A stretch of 18,776 bases of DNA. Source: JAGXOF01 sp046545575 (GTDB lineage Bacteria; Chloroflexota; Dehalococcoidia; SZUA-161; SpSt-899). Made by a program: the position numbers and the translations under genes. The stretch is taken from NCBI GenBank assembly GCA_046545575.1, contig JBKGZM010000037.1, positions 1 to 18,776 on the forward strand, in the 5' to 3' direction. This document shows, one piece after another, positions 6,189 to 14,499 of this stretch; within the stretch, counting starts at the first letter, position 1; the number at the start of each line of letters is the position of its first letter. Below the pieces are notes generated by a model. That model ran no database searches and had not been told where the DNA came from. It saw only the letters and a program-made list of their open reading frames with translations.

Positions 6189-6818
6189 CTAATACCCAAA
6201 GACCTTGGGCTCCTGGTGTGAAAAACGATATTTGCAGGTATCACACTCATACACAGTTTCGCAGAGGTTATCACTCTTCACTTTCAAGGTAACCGTCCGT
6301 TCATGGTCTCCGTGAGGACATTTCTGTTGCATGGGGCGAGGATTATCCTGAAAGTCACGTACCAAGCACCGTCGCACAAGTTTTTGGCCACAGAATGCCC
6401 AAAAGAGTGGAACCACAAGAAGAAGTATCGGCGCCAGGAAAATCATTGCACATCCCCAATACTCCTCCACAGTGCCGAACCACCCCCAATAGAACTCGGT
6501 ACTAAGTAATGCGGCGAGCTCAGCCTTTGCAGCTCCCATGCTCAGGAAAAAGACAGCAAAGATGAGAAAAGACTTTAGAATAGCGGTATCTAGCCTTGGC
6601 GTAGGGATGCCATAAAACTGGTTAATCGGATAAAATATCAAGAATCTTCGACTGGTAACTTGGAGAGAAAAGAGCGAAACTACCAAGACAGCTGAGGTTA
6701 CAAGAAAAGAGTTAACCTCCCCCTGAGCGATAAGATATACACTGGCAGTAAGTATTGCGACTTGAAGTGTAATAGCCGACCACGCTTGACCAGAGAAGCC
6801 CTTAATGAAATCTAGCAT
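6189..6818 (-). CDS. Four-helix membrane protein with C-terminal zinc-ribbon-like tail
   Basis: A 209-residue protein of no recognised family. Hydrophobic segments suggest about four transmembrane helices: near residues 15-32, 36-54, 80-98 and 120-143. The last about 45 residues are hydrophilic and carry CPHGDH, a cysteine at NLCETVYE and ECDTCKY, an arrangement that could bind zinc like a degenerate zinc ribbon on the cytoplasmic side. I chose the ATG at 6816-6818 because AGGGAGG (complement of 6824-6830) stands 5 bases before it; the GTG two codons earlier overlaps that site. It is probably monocistronic, being separated from both neighbours by more than 100 bp. Function is unknown. Confidence 0.7.
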   Translation of the reverse strand: MLDFIKGFSGQAWSAITLQVAILTASVYLIAQGEVNSFLVTSAVLVVSLFSLQVTSRRFLIFYPINQFYGIPTPRLDTAILKSFLIFAVFFLSMGAAKAELAALLSTEFYWGWFGTVEEYWGCAMIFLAPILLLVVPLFWAFCGQKLVRRCLVRDFQDNPRPMQQKCPHGDHERTVTLKVKSDNLCETVYECDTCKYRFSHQEPKVFGY

Positions 6819-6957
6819 TGGCACCTCCCTTCTGTTGTCTTTCTATACTAACACACGCAAAGACATATGACCACGAATGTCTGAATAAAGGCCGACGACA
6901 ACCGCAACCCTCCTACGCTCATTGCCCAGAGGACACGAAGTAAGCCAAATACAAAAG

Positions 6958-7944
6958 CTAATCACTGAAAGGCTGACGCAACATGTCGATTCTTTCCTCA
7001 TCGTAAATCAACAATGCCAGCGATGTGGTCTCGGTATTACAGCCGCCTGCAATGGAGCCATCCGGTTTAATGCCGGTTCTGATCCCTCCAGTATCAGGGT
7101 CTTGATGATCCCATATCTGTGCCTCAACATCGTGGAAGGCTGAGAATGGATAATCCAGGACCTGGACTGTAATCAGGAGCAAAGCAAGCTTATAGACAGC
7201 GGCCTCATTCTTGACCAGGTCCTGATACTGGTCATTGCTTCTGGCTTTGGCTGGTCTGTCCCAAATACCTATCCCGTCCCATTTACTCAGCACTTGCCTT
7301 AGATACTGCCTGGCAAGCCTCTTATTTCCGCTTCGCCATGACTGGATACTGTATTGCAACATCACATCCGAATAATGATTGATAGGGCGTAGATAGTCAT
7401 CCACCCGTTCCCCTCCAATGATCAAATATTCGCCTTCGGAGTGGTCAATATATACCCTTTTCTGAATACGAGGGGGTGAAGCTTCTATTCGCTGACCGGA
7501 AAGGATATCAGGAAGATCGGATGAGGCATACTCTGAGCACCCAGTTTGCTCCAACTTCGACTGAATATTCCCCGCCACTTGAGGGTTGTATAGCTGCAAC
7601 GCCATCCAAGCAAGTGCGTTATCGCCAAGCCAGTACACCTGGTCCATTTTCCAGGATTTACATTCTTCCCAGGGAGGAGGCTCCAGCCACGCATTTTTAT
7701 CCGGGCATATTTCACGGCCGATTTCACCACCGCCAGGGCCCTTTGCTTCAGCCAGAAGCTGAATATCACGATCGTATTGAGATTCCAGGTAGGCAACAGC
7801 TTGTTCAATATTATCCTGATATAGATCAGGATGAGGTTGCTGAGGTTTTGGGGAGCCCTGAGATTGCGGTTGAACCCCTACGTTGCAACCGCCAACTGCT
7901 AATACTGTAACTACAACTAGAAGCACCAAAGGTAATCGGAGCAT
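6958..7944 (-). CDS. Secreted lipoprotein, possibly alpha/alpha-toroid fold
   Basis: A 328-residue protein with a hydrophobic signal (4-17) and lipobox VGGC, so C20 is the likely lipidated residue; a Gln/Pro-rich linker follows. The mature part is rich in helices with large aromatic residues. The segments YWLGDNALAWMALQLY, NEAAVYKLALLLI, DPDTGGIRTG and NTETTSLALLIYDEER recall repeating helix hairpins of alpha/alpha-toroid proteins (terpene cyclase-like or six-hairpin glycosidases). That is a resemblance only and I see no catalytic signature. A strong GGAGG stands 6 bases before the ATG. The gene has its own promoter just past tgt. Likely role is at the cell surface, perhaps carbohydrate-related, but the substrate is unknown. 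Confidence 0.7.
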   Translation of the reverse strand: MLRLPLVLLVVVTVLAVGGCNVGVQPQSQGSPKPQQPHPDLYQDNIEQAVAYLESQYDRDIQLLAEAKGPGGGEIGREICPDKNAWLEPPPWEECKSWKMDQVYWLGDNALAWMALQLYNPQVAGNIQSKLEQTGCSEYASSDLPDILSGQRIEASPPRIQKRVYIDHSEGEYLIIGGERVDDYLRPINHYSDVMLQYSIQSWRSGNKRLARQYLRQVLSKWDGIGIWDRPAKARSNDQYQDLVKNEAAVYKLALLLITVQVLDYPFSAFHDVEAQIWDHQDPDTGGIRTGIKPDGSIAGGCNTETTSLALLIYDEERIDMLRQPFSD

Positions 7945-8033
7945 TATAACCCTCCTGGAGAATTCAAAATTGCCAAGTACTCAAACATTGGAGTCAAAGG
8001 CGAGAAAAAATCCCCCTACAGCTATGTAGAGAA

Positions 8034-8062
8034 AGTCTAGCAAAGTCTGGAAACTATGTAAA
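8034..8062 (-). promoter_or_regulatory. Promoter of the lipoprotein gene
   Basis: On the minus strand TTTACA (complement of 8057-8062), a 17-bp spacer and TAGACT (complement of 8034-8039) preceded by TGC. It shares the block TTTGCTAGACTTT with the acylphosphatase promoter. The leader before the lipoprotein ATG would be about 80 bases. Confidence 0.55.
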
Positions 8063-8067
8063 GGGAA

Positions 8068-9252
8068 TTATGTAAAGTTGCTCCCAGGCTTTCCCCTCTG
8101 CGACCGGGTCCACTTTCGCTTCTGCTCCATCCTCGTTTCCTCGTCAACTGGCTGGTAGCTGGCCAGGAAATTTGCCTTGAACTCAGCAAAGTTCCCTTCC
8201 CGGATCGCCGAGCGCATTTCTTTCATTAAATTCAAAACGAAGTGAAGATTGTGTATTGTGGCCAGCCGGTAGGCGAGAAGTTCCTCGCATTTGAACAGGT
8301 GATGAAGGTAGGCTGCGGAAAACGTCCGGCAGGTGTAGCAATCACAGTTGGGGTCAATCGGGTCATTCTGGTCCTTGAAACGGGCATTCCTGATGTTCAG
8401 CCGTCCGGTCCGCGTGAGGAAGGCACCGTTGCGGGCAATACGTGTGGGAAGAGCGCAATCGAACATGTCGATCCCGTATGACACACACTCCAGCAGGTCC
8501 TCAGGCGACCCCACCCCCATGAGGTAGCGAGGCTTTTCCTCAGGCAGCAAAGCAGCCGTCTCACGTGCAATGGAATACATCAGGTGCTTTGGCTCCCCGA
8601 CACTGAGTCCGCCAATGGCATACCCCGGGAAGTCCAATGAAACCAGATGCTTCGCCGACTCTCTCCGCAACTCAGGGGAAGTGCCACCCTGCACTATCCC
8701 GAAAAGCGACTGGCCCTCCCTCCGATGCCTTCTTAAACATCTCTCCGCCCAGACATGTGTCCGGCGCATTGCCTCCCTCATCAATGAGACATCCCCGGTG
8801 TAGGCAACGCACTCATCGAATGCCATGAGGATATCCGCACCTAGTTCTTCCTGGACGTCAATGGCAAGCTCTGGAGTCAGGAAATGCTCACTGCCATCGA
8901 TGTGAGATTGGAATCGGACGCCTTCATCCGTTATCTCCCGCAGATGTGCGAGGCTGAATACCTGGAACCCGCCACTGTCGGTGAGCACCGGACCATCCCA
9001 GGCCATGAATTTGTGCAATCCACCCAATTGCTTTACGATTTGAGAACCGGGCCTCAGATACAGATGATACGTATTACCCAGTACCATCTCAGCCCCAACA
9101 GCCCTCAAGTCCGCCGGGGAAAGGGTCTTCACCGAACCCTGGGTGGCGAGGGGCATGAACACGGGGGTGGAAACGGAACCGTGAGGGGTGTTCAATACGC
9201 CCGCACGGGCTCTGGTCTCAGGACACTGGCTCTCTATTTCAAAAGGTAACAT
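8068..9252 (-). CDS. tgt: tRNA-guanine(34) transglycosylase (queuosine pathway)
   Basis: The 394-residue enzyme exchanges guanine-34 of GUN-anticodon tRNAs for preQ1 by a base-exchange reaction. Visible landmarks are TDSGGFQVFSL (91-101) with D92, FDECVAY (145-151) with C148, GIVQGG (185-190), AIGGLSVGEP (212-221), and MFDCALPTRIARNG (263-276) with nucleophile D265. The zinc site is C303, C305, C308 and H334. C148 and the Val in GGLSVGE are the residues that in bacterial Tgt go with preQ1, rather than queuine, selection. Length is slightly above the usual 370-385 through a basic C-terminal tail. The start ATG has only a weak purine-rich site upstream. No other queuosine gene is in the window. 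After the stop the lipoprotein promoter begins almost at once. Confidence 0.97.
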   Translation of the reverse strand: MLPFEIESQCPETRARAGVLNTPHGSVSTPVFMPLATQGSVKTLSPADLRAVGAEMVLGNTYHLYLRPGSQIVKQLGGLHKFMAWDGPVLTDSGGFQVFSLAHLREITDEGVRFQSHIDGSEHFLTPELAIDVQEELGADILMAFDECVAYTGDVSLMREAMRRTHVWAERCLRRHRREGQSLFGIVQGGTSPELRRESAKHLVSLDFPGYAIGGLSVGEPKHLMYSIARETAALLPEEKPRYLMGVGSPEDLLECVSYGIDMFDCALPTRIARNGAFLTRTGRLNIRNARFKDQNDPIDPNCDCYTCRTFSAAYLHHLFKCEELLAYRLATIHNLHFVLNLMKEMRSAIREGNFAEFKANFLASYQPVDEETRMEQKRKWTRSQRGKPGSNFT

Positions 9253-9272
9253 ACCATTAATACCCTACTTCA

Positions 9273-9327
9273 GGGAGACTGAAGTCTCCCCTACCCAATC
9301 CACCTGGATTCCGGCTTTCGCCGGAAT
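9273..9327. repeat. Two palindromic interspersed repeats between clcA-type gene and tgt
   Basis: GGGAGACT (9273-9280) pairs with AGTCTCCC (9283-9290). ATTCCGGC (9308-9315) pairs with GCCGGAAT (9320-9327) around TTTC. The second belongs to the same CTGGATTCC/GGAATGAC family as 5459-5534. The gap 9253-9389 holds no gene. Confidence 0.65.
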
Positions 9328-9389
9328 GACAAACATAGCAACTGAATCTTAAATCCCGGGGCCTATTTCATGGAATTTGATGAAAGCAG

Positions 9390-11183
9390 TCAGCGCGGCT
9401 CGCTGACTCCCCTGATGTACGCCCTGAGGAAGTCGTGGCGCCGCAGGCAGCCCAGCAGTTTCGTGCGATCATTGCGGTCGAGTACCGGTATCCGTCCGAA
9501 GTCCCTCCCCCCGAGCCGTCGTAGCACCTCATGAAGAGTCTGGTCGGGATAAGCCACGAATGGATTTTTAGTAGAGATGTCGTCAACAGTTAAATCACTC
9601 ACATCAAGATCCTTGGCCTCGGTTGCATCGTGGACATCCTGAAGGGTAACAACACCTCTAAAAATGCCCTGTCCATCCACCACCGGGAAGCCATGGTGGC
9701 CCATCTCTTCCATCATCTGGAGGATAGCATTAACAGGGGTGCCCGGCAGAACCGAGGGGAAATCACGGGTCATGGCCTGCTCAACGCTCACCGTCCTCAT
9801 AACATCCCTCTCCTCAACAGGCCGCAATTCCACACCCAATCTCCGAACCTTGAGCGTGTAGATGCTCTCCCGGTTTATCCATCGGAAAACCAGATTACTG
9901 GCCACCACCGCAAACATCAAGGGCACAATGACGTTGTAGTCCCTGGTCATCTCGAAGAGCATTATGAACGCCGTAATAGGTGCCCGGGCCGCCGCCGCGA
10001 AAAGCGCCCCCATCCCGATCATCGCATAGGCCCCTGACGGGGAGGTGATCGCAGGAAACAAGGAATTAACCGCCCGTCCAAAGGCCCCACCGAACATCGC
10101 GCCCATGAAGAGCGAGGGAGCAAAAACACCTCCACTACCACCGCTTCCGATCGTAAGAGAGGTGGCAAATATCTTCAGGACACCCATGATCAGGAGCAAT
10201 CCAATCCCGAGCTCACCGAGCAATGCCTTATCGGTTCCTCCGCTTTCAAGGAAAACGCCGCCGGGGCCGTAGCTCGAGCCATACCCTACACCGAAGAGAT
10301 CGGGATAAAAGAACCCGATAGCCCCGATGCACAATCCCCCGAGAACAGGCTTCAGGTACTCAGGGAAACTCCATGCATCGAAGACATCTTCAAACTTGTA
10401 GAGGCAACGGATAAATGCCCAGGCCACGAGGGCCACAACTATGCCGAGCAGTAAATACAGGAGGATTTCCCAACCACTCGTCATCGCATATTGGGGGACT
10501 GTGAATGAAGGACTGCTGCCCAGGAATACCCGGCTGACCATATTGGCCACGACTGAGCTGAGAACGACAAACAGGAAGTTGGGGCCAACGATACGGCGAA
10601 TAATCACTTCCTGAGCGAAGAAAACGCCGGCGATGGGGGCATTAAACGTCGCGGAGATGCCCCCCGCCGCCCCACACGCCACCAGGGTCCTCACCCAGTT
10701 CTCGGGCAGCTTCAGCCACTGCCCGGTCGCCGAACCAAAGGCAGCGCCGATCTGGACTATCGGCCCTTCACGGCCAACCGAGCCTCCGCTTCCAATACAC
10801 ACTGCCGAGGCCAGGGATTTAACCACCGCCACCCGCGAACGTATGCGCCCGCCTTTGGCGGCTACCGCTGCCATAACCTCCGGAACACCATGTCCCTTGG
10901 CCTCCCTGGCGAAGAAATAGATCATGGGACCGAAGATGAGTCCGCCCAATGCAGGTAAAATAATAACGTAGTAATCGCCCATGAAATCGAAGGCAGTCGC
11001 GCCTCCGGCGAAGAAAATACGCTGGAAGCTGGTAATCAACCACCTGAAGACAACCGCCCCCAACCCCGCCACAACCCCGACTATCGCGGCCAGCAATATG
11101 CCAGTGGTGTTCTCAGAAGAACGGAAAAAGTCTCTCAGGTATAAGAATATATCGGTCCTGGCTGTTCTCTTTGCCTTTTCCAT
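9390..11183 (-). CDS. ClC-family chloride channel/transporter with C-terminal CBS pair
   Basis: A 597-residue integral membrane protein. The anion-pathway motifs are GHGVPE (97-102), GSGGSVGREGP (131-141) and GSGGSGGVFAP (346-356). E139 in GREGP is the external gating glutamate that in exchangers accepts the proton. APIAGVFFAQEV (182-193) aligns with the helix carrying the internal proton glutamate of E. coli ClC; the aligned position is Val193, with Glu at 192. Y442 near the end of the membrane domain may match the central tyrosine. Residues about 465-590 form two CBS domains (VEQAMTRDFPSVLPGT, then DDISTKNPFVAYPDQT), likely nucleotide-sensing. Whether it is a Cl-/H+ exchanger or a channel cannot be decided from sequence. 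The ATG has a weak AGAG site. The gene is divergent from tRNA-Leu. Confidence 0.95.
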   Translation of the reverse strand: MEKAKRTARTDIFLYLRDFFRSSENTTGILLAAIVGVVAGLGAVVFRWLITSFQRIFFAGGATAFDFMGDYYVIILPALGGLIFGPMIYFFAREAKGHGVPEVMAAVAAKGGRIRSRVAVVKSLASAVCIGSGGSVGREGPIVQIGAAFGSATGQWLKLPENWVRTLVACGAAGGISATFNAPIAGVFFAQEVIIRRIVGPNFLFVVLSSVVANMVSRVFLGSSPSFTVPQYAMTSGWEILLYLLLGIVVALVAWAFIRCLYKFEDVFDAWSFPEYLKPVLGGLCIGAIGFFYPDLFGVGYGSSYGPGGVFLESGGTDKALLGELGIGLLLIMGVLKIFATSLTIGSGGSGGVFAPSLFMGAMFGGAFGRAVNSLFPAITSPSGAYAMIGMGALFAAAARAPITAFIMLFEMTRDYNVIVPLMFAVVASNLVFRWINRESIYTLKVRRLGVELRPVEERDVMRTVSVEQAMTRDFPSVLPGTPVNAILQMMEEMGHHGFPVVDGQGIFRGVVTLQDVHDATEAKDLDVSDLTVDDISTKNPFVAYPDQTLHEVLRRLGGRDFGRIPVLDRNDRTKLLGCLRRHDFLRAYIRGVSEPR

Positions 11184-11207
11184 AATCTCTACACAGTATC
11201 AGGATAG

Positions 11208-11236
11208 TTGATGCGCAGAGCGAAAAGCGGTACAAT
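11208..11236 (+). promoter_or_regulatory. Promoter of tRNA-Leu
   Basis: TTGATG (11208-11213), 17-bp spacer, TACAAT (11231-11236). The -10 box lies 9 bases before the first tRNA base. Confidence 0.6.
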
Positions 11237-11245
11237 TTGACATGT

Positions 11246-11328
11246 GCCGGGGTGGCGGAACGGCAGACGCGGCGGACTTAAAATCCGCTGAATGCGAATT
11301 CGTGCGGGTTCGAGTCCCGCCCCCGGCA
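11246..11328 (+). tRNA. tRNA-Leu (anticodon UAA)
   Basis: The acceptor stem is GCCGGGG (11246-11252) with CCCCGGC (11321-11327), discriminator A at 11328. The anticodon stem GCGGA/TCCGC encloses loop CTTAAAA, so the anticodon is TAA, reading UUA. The T arm is GCGGG TTCGAGT CCCGC. A long variable arm makes it class II, as expected for leucine. The 3' CCA is not encoded; the next bases are TTC. It is the only clear plus-strand gene in the right half and stands just beyond leuC. Confidence 0.97.
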
Positions 11329-11533
11329 TTCCCCTCACACATATCCCTCAAAGATATCGAAGGATATACCTGTGCAAGGTAGCCGGAGCAATCAAAACAA
11401 TTCAGCGAAGAAACAAAGGGAAATGGAGAGAGGAGTGCAGCAAAAAAACGGTTTGGTAAATCTTCAACATGCTTCAAGCTACAAAGGCCTGGTTCCAATT
11501 TCCTTGCCCGTGCTCCCTGATTAAGAGGTATTT

Positions 11534-11549
11534 GGCACGCTCCCGTGCC
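11534..11549. repeat. GGCACG/CGTGCC hairpin downstream of leuC
   Basis: GGCACG (11534-11539), loop CTCC, CGTGCC (11544-11549). It lies about 50 bases past the leuC stop on the minus strand. The stretch 11329-11596 has no gene that I can support and no recognisable leuD remnant. Confidence 0.45.
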
Positions 11550-11596
11550 CTACGTTCATAATACAACGAACCAACCCTCAAAAGCAAACCACTACA

Positions 11597-12853
11597 TTAT
11601 GTCAACAATTCCTCGGGCCCGCCGATCCTTCCCAGGACAGCGCTGGCGGCAGCTACCGCCGGATTGGCAAGGTAGACCTCTGAATCCGGACTGCCCATCC
11701 GGCCCACGAAGTTGCGATTGGTGGTGGAGATACAACGCTCGCCTGCAGCCAGTATCCCCATATATCCCCCGAGGCAGGGACCACATGTCGGCGTGCTGAC
11801 CACCGCCCCGGCCTCGATGAAGGTCTCAATAAATCCCCGGCGCATCGCCTCCAGGTAGATCTGCTGAGAGCCAGGGATAATGATGCACCGCACATTGCCA
11901 TCGACCTTTCTCCCCTTGAGGATCTCAGCGGCTGTCGCAAGGTCATCGAGCCTGCCGTTGGTGCAACTACCGATGACGGCCTGATCAACTCTAATATCAC
12001 CCACCTTGCTTACAGGGGTAGTGTTGGAAGGGAGGTGGGGTAAAGCCACCTGAGGCTCGATCTGTAAAGCATCATACTCAACGACTCTCTGATATTCTGC
12101 ATTGGAATCGGTCTCCACCGCAGTGTACGGCCGATTAACCCTGCCCTCCAGATACTCACGCGTTTTCCCATCCACTTTGAAAAGTCCGGCCTTAGCGCCG
12201 GCCTCGATGGCCATGTTGGACATCGTAAACCGGCTATCCATCGACAGAGACTCAATCGCATCCCCTGTGAATTCCATCGCAGCGTAAAGCGCACCATCCA
12301 CCCCGATATCGCCGATCGTGTAGAGAATCAGGTCTTTTCCGCTGACCCACTGTTGCAATTGCCCGTGGTAAACGAACTTGATACTCGGTGGCACCTTCAT
12401 CCAAATCTCGCCCGTGGCCATCGCCGCCGCGATATCGGTCGAGCCCATACCTGTAGCAAATGCTCCCAGCGCGCCGTAGGTACAAGTATGGGAATCAGCA
12501 CCTATTACCACCTCGCCGGGAGCTACCAGTCCTTTCTCCGGCAGGATGACATGCTCGATTCCCATCTGCCCAACCTCAAAATGTATGATTCCCTGCTCGT
12601 GGGCAAATTCACGCATGAGCTTCGCCTGCTCGGCCGAGGGGATATCCTTATTGGGGACGAAATGGTCCGGCACCATCACTACCTTGCTCGGATCGAACAC
12701 CTTCCCAACGCCGATGCGACGGAATTCCCTGATAGCAATGGGGGCCGTTATATCGTTTGACAGAACAAGGTCAACGTTTACGTTTATGAGTTCTCCCGGA
12801 CTTACTTCTCGCTTACCCGCGTGGGCAGCCAGTATTTTCTCAGCAATCGTCAT
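11597..12853 (-). CDS. leuC: 3-isopropylmalate dehydratase large subunit
   Basis: A 418-residue aconitase-superfamily protein of the shorter, archaeal/bacterial LeuC type; with the LeuD small subunit it interconverts 2- and 3-isopropylmalate. Cluster ligands are C297 in GSCTNGR and C357 and C360 in TPTCGPCLGG. GADSHTCTYGALG (118-130) and NRNFVGRMG (379-387) are the other family blocks. The homoaconitase-like proteins of lysine or methanogen pathways look alike, but position directly behind leuA makes leucine synthesis by far the likeliest role. The ATG is only 4 bases past the leuA stop, and a GAGGGAG Shine-Dalgarno site lies in the last leuA codons, so the pair is cotranscribed and probably coupled. 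leuD is not downstream and must be elsewhere. Confidence 0.95.
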   Translation of the reverse strand: MTIAEKILAAHAGKREVSPGELINVNVDLVLSNDITAPIAIREFRRIGVGKVFDPSKVVMVPDHFVPNKDIPSAEQAKLMREFAHEQGIIHFEVGQMGIEHVILPEKGLVAPGEVVIGADSHTCTYGALGAFATGMGSTDIAAAMATGEIWMKVPPSIKFVYHGQLQQWVSGKDLILYTIGDIGVDGALYAAMEFTGDAIESLSMDSRFTMSNMAIEAGAKAGLFKVDGKTREYLEGRVNRPYTAVETDSNAEYQRVVEYDALQIEPQVALPHLPSNTTPVSKVGDIRVDQAVIGSCTNGRLDDLATAAEILKGRKVDGNVRCIIIPGSQQIYLEAMRRGFIETFIEAGAVVSTPTCGPCLGGYMGILAAGERCISTTNRNFVGRMGSPDSEVYLANPAVAAASAVLGRIGGPEELLT

Positions 12854-12857
12854 CGCG

Positions 12858-14369
12858 TTACTCCCTCGATGCTAAAAGCCGGTTGAGCGCATTCATATAT
12901 GCCCTGGCACTGGCAACGATTATATCGGTATGCGCCCCGCGGCCAGCATAGCGCCTGCCCTCGCTCTCTACTCTTATGGTAACCTCGCCGATGGCGTCAA
13001 TGCCCTCGGTAACGGACTTCACACTGAATTCGATGAGCTGGTTCGGGACGTCTATCAGCCGGTTGATGGCTTTATAGACAGCATCCACCGGCCCCGTACC
13101 CTGTGCGGCATCGGATAGAATCTGCCCCTCAGGATCGGTCATCCTGACCGTGGCAGTGGGTATCCCGGGATCGCCACAGAAGACCTGGATATGCTCCAGG
13201 TGGTAGGTTTCAGAAACAGTCCGCAGCTCCTCCGCGACAAGTGCCTCGATATCGCGGTCAGTGATATTCCTCTTCTTGGTAGCAAGCTCTTTGAAGGCCG
13301 CAAACGCCCGGTGCAACTCCGTCTCCTCCAGATCATAGCCCAGCTCCTCAAGACGCTGCCTGAAGGCGTGACGTCCGCTGAGCTTGCCCAGAGGAAGGGC
13401 TGTCTCGGAGAGGCCAACGGACTCCGGGTCGATGATCTCATAGGTTGTACGCTCCTTAATCACACCGTCCTGGTGGATCCCCGACTCATGACGGAACGCA
13501 TTTGCTCCCACGATGGCCTTATTGGGCTGGACATACATCCCCGTGAGTTCGCTTACCAACCGACTCGTCTTGCTGATCTGAGTAGTGTCTACATCGATAG
13601 TGTATTTCAGCAGGTCGTTGCGGGTCTTGATCGCCATAACGATCTCTTCCATCGAGGCATTACCGGCGCGCTCACCGATGCCATTGACCGTGCACTCGAT
13701 CTGTCTGACTCCATGGCCCAGCGTCGCCAGGCTATTGGCCACAGCCAGTCCCAGGTCATCATGGCAGTGGACACTGACCACGGCACGATTGATATTGGGC
13801 ACGTTTTCAAAGATTCCGTCGATCAGGTTGCAGAACTCCTGCGGGATGGTATACCCCACGGTATCGGGGATATTCACTGTGGTAGCCCCCGCATCGATCA
13901 CCGCTTCCAGTATCTGGTACAGGTACTCCGGCTCAGTGCGTGTAGCATCCATAGGAGAGAACTCCACATCATCAAGGTAGCCCTTGGCCCGTGCGACCAT
14001 ATCCCTGGAAGCTTGGAGTATTTCGTCGCGGCTCTTCTTAAGCTGGTGAAGGATGTGCACCTCAGAGCTGGATAAGAAGACATGAATCCTGGGATTCCGT
14101 GCATCCTTAACCGCCTCCCATGCAGCATCCACTGCCTCTGGCCTTGCGTGAGCCAGCGCACATATAGTGGGGCGCTGAACCTCATTGGCGATTTGGCGAA
14201 TCGCCTCAAGTTCCTCCCTGGAATTCACGGGGAACCCGGCTTCGATTACATCCACTCCGAGCTTGTCCAGCTGCCTGGCTATCTCTATCTTCTCATCAGG
14301 AGTAAGAGATGCGCCCGCTGCCTGCTCACCATCTCTCAAGGTTGTGTCAAAGATGATGACTTTCTCCAT
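12858..14369 (-). CDS. leuA: 2-isopropylmalate synthase
   Basis: The 503-residue product is full-length for the bacterial LeuA1 type. It condenses acetyl-CoA with 2-ketoisovalerate, the committed leucine step. The TIM-barrel catalytic domain shows DTTLRDGEQAAGASL (8-22) with metal ligand D8, and VSVHCHDDLGLAVANSL (198-214) with H201 and H203; GIGERAGNASMEE (230-242) supplies the next metal/active-site block. The linker contains HESGIHQDGV (294-303). The C-terminal region (about 395-503), with VTIRVESEGRRYAGRG, is the allosteric LeuA dimer domain that binds leucine in homologues. Citramalate or homocitrate synthase is a possible alternative, but GNASMEEIVMAI and leuC next door favour LeuA. An AGGAGG site precedes the ATG, and a 13-bp hairpin stands immediately before it. 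Confidence 0.95.
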   Translation of the reverse strand: MEKVIIFDTTLRDGEQAAGASLTPDEKIEIARQLDKLGVDVIEAGFPVNSREELEAIRQIANEVQRPTICALAHARPEAVDAAWEAVKDARNPRIHVFLSSSEVHILHQLKKSRDEILQASRDMVARAKGYLDDVEFSPMDATRTEPEYLYQILEAVIDAGATTVNIPDTVGYTIPQEFCNLIDGIFENVPNINRAVVSVHCHDDLGLAVANSLATLGHGVRQIECTVNGIGERAGNASMEEIVMAIKTRNDLLKYTIDVDTTQISKTSRLVSELTGMYVQPNKAIVGANAFRHESGIHQDGVIKERTTYEIIDPESVGLSETALPLGKLSGRHAFRQRLEELGYDLEETELHRAFAAFKELATKKRNITDRDIEALVAEELRTVSETYHLEHIQVFCGDPGIPTATVRMTDPEGQILSDAAQGTGPVDAVYKAINRLIDVPNQLIEFSVKSVTEGIDAIGEVTIRVESEGRRYAGRGAHTDIIVASARAYMNALNRLLASRE

Positions 14370-14380
14370 TTAACCTCCTA

Positions 14381-14499
14381 CACCTCTCCCCAGCGAAGTC
14401 TGGGGAGAGGTGGCCCGCCGCAGGCGGGCGAGTGAATTCAAAATTCTACATTCCGTATCGACAACATTTTGTCGATGTTTAGGCGCTAAGCGCCTAAAC
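14381..14499 (-). promoter_or_regulatory. Chain of four hairpins in the ilvC-leuA intergenic leader
   Basis: Within 135 bp there are four perfect stems. CACCTCTCCCCAG (14381-14393) pairs with 14400-14412 (13 bp). GCCCGCC (14413-14419) pairs with GGCGGGC (14423-14429). ATCGACAA (14457-14464) pairs with TTGTCGAT (14469-14476). GTTTAGGCGC (14477-14486) pairs with GCGCCTAAAC (14490-14499). The last is directly after the ilvC stop and the first abuts the leuA Shine-Dalgarno site. None has a T-run on the minus strand, so mRNA processing, stability or translation control is more likely than termination. Confidence 0.6.

Noticed and set aside
11199..11498. Minus-strand frame of 99 codons containing GGGTRTRT and SADFKSAASAV
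   Set aside because: This is the antisense translation of the tRNA-Leu gene, a well-known source of false protein predictions.
13191..14075. Long plus-strand frame of 294 codons
   Set aside because: It lies entirely antisense to leuA, whose conserved motifs fix the coding strand; there is no plausible family or ribosome-binding site.
14381..14499. CRISPR array or tandem repeat
   Set aside because: The four stems are different sequences with no constant repeat and spacer pattern.
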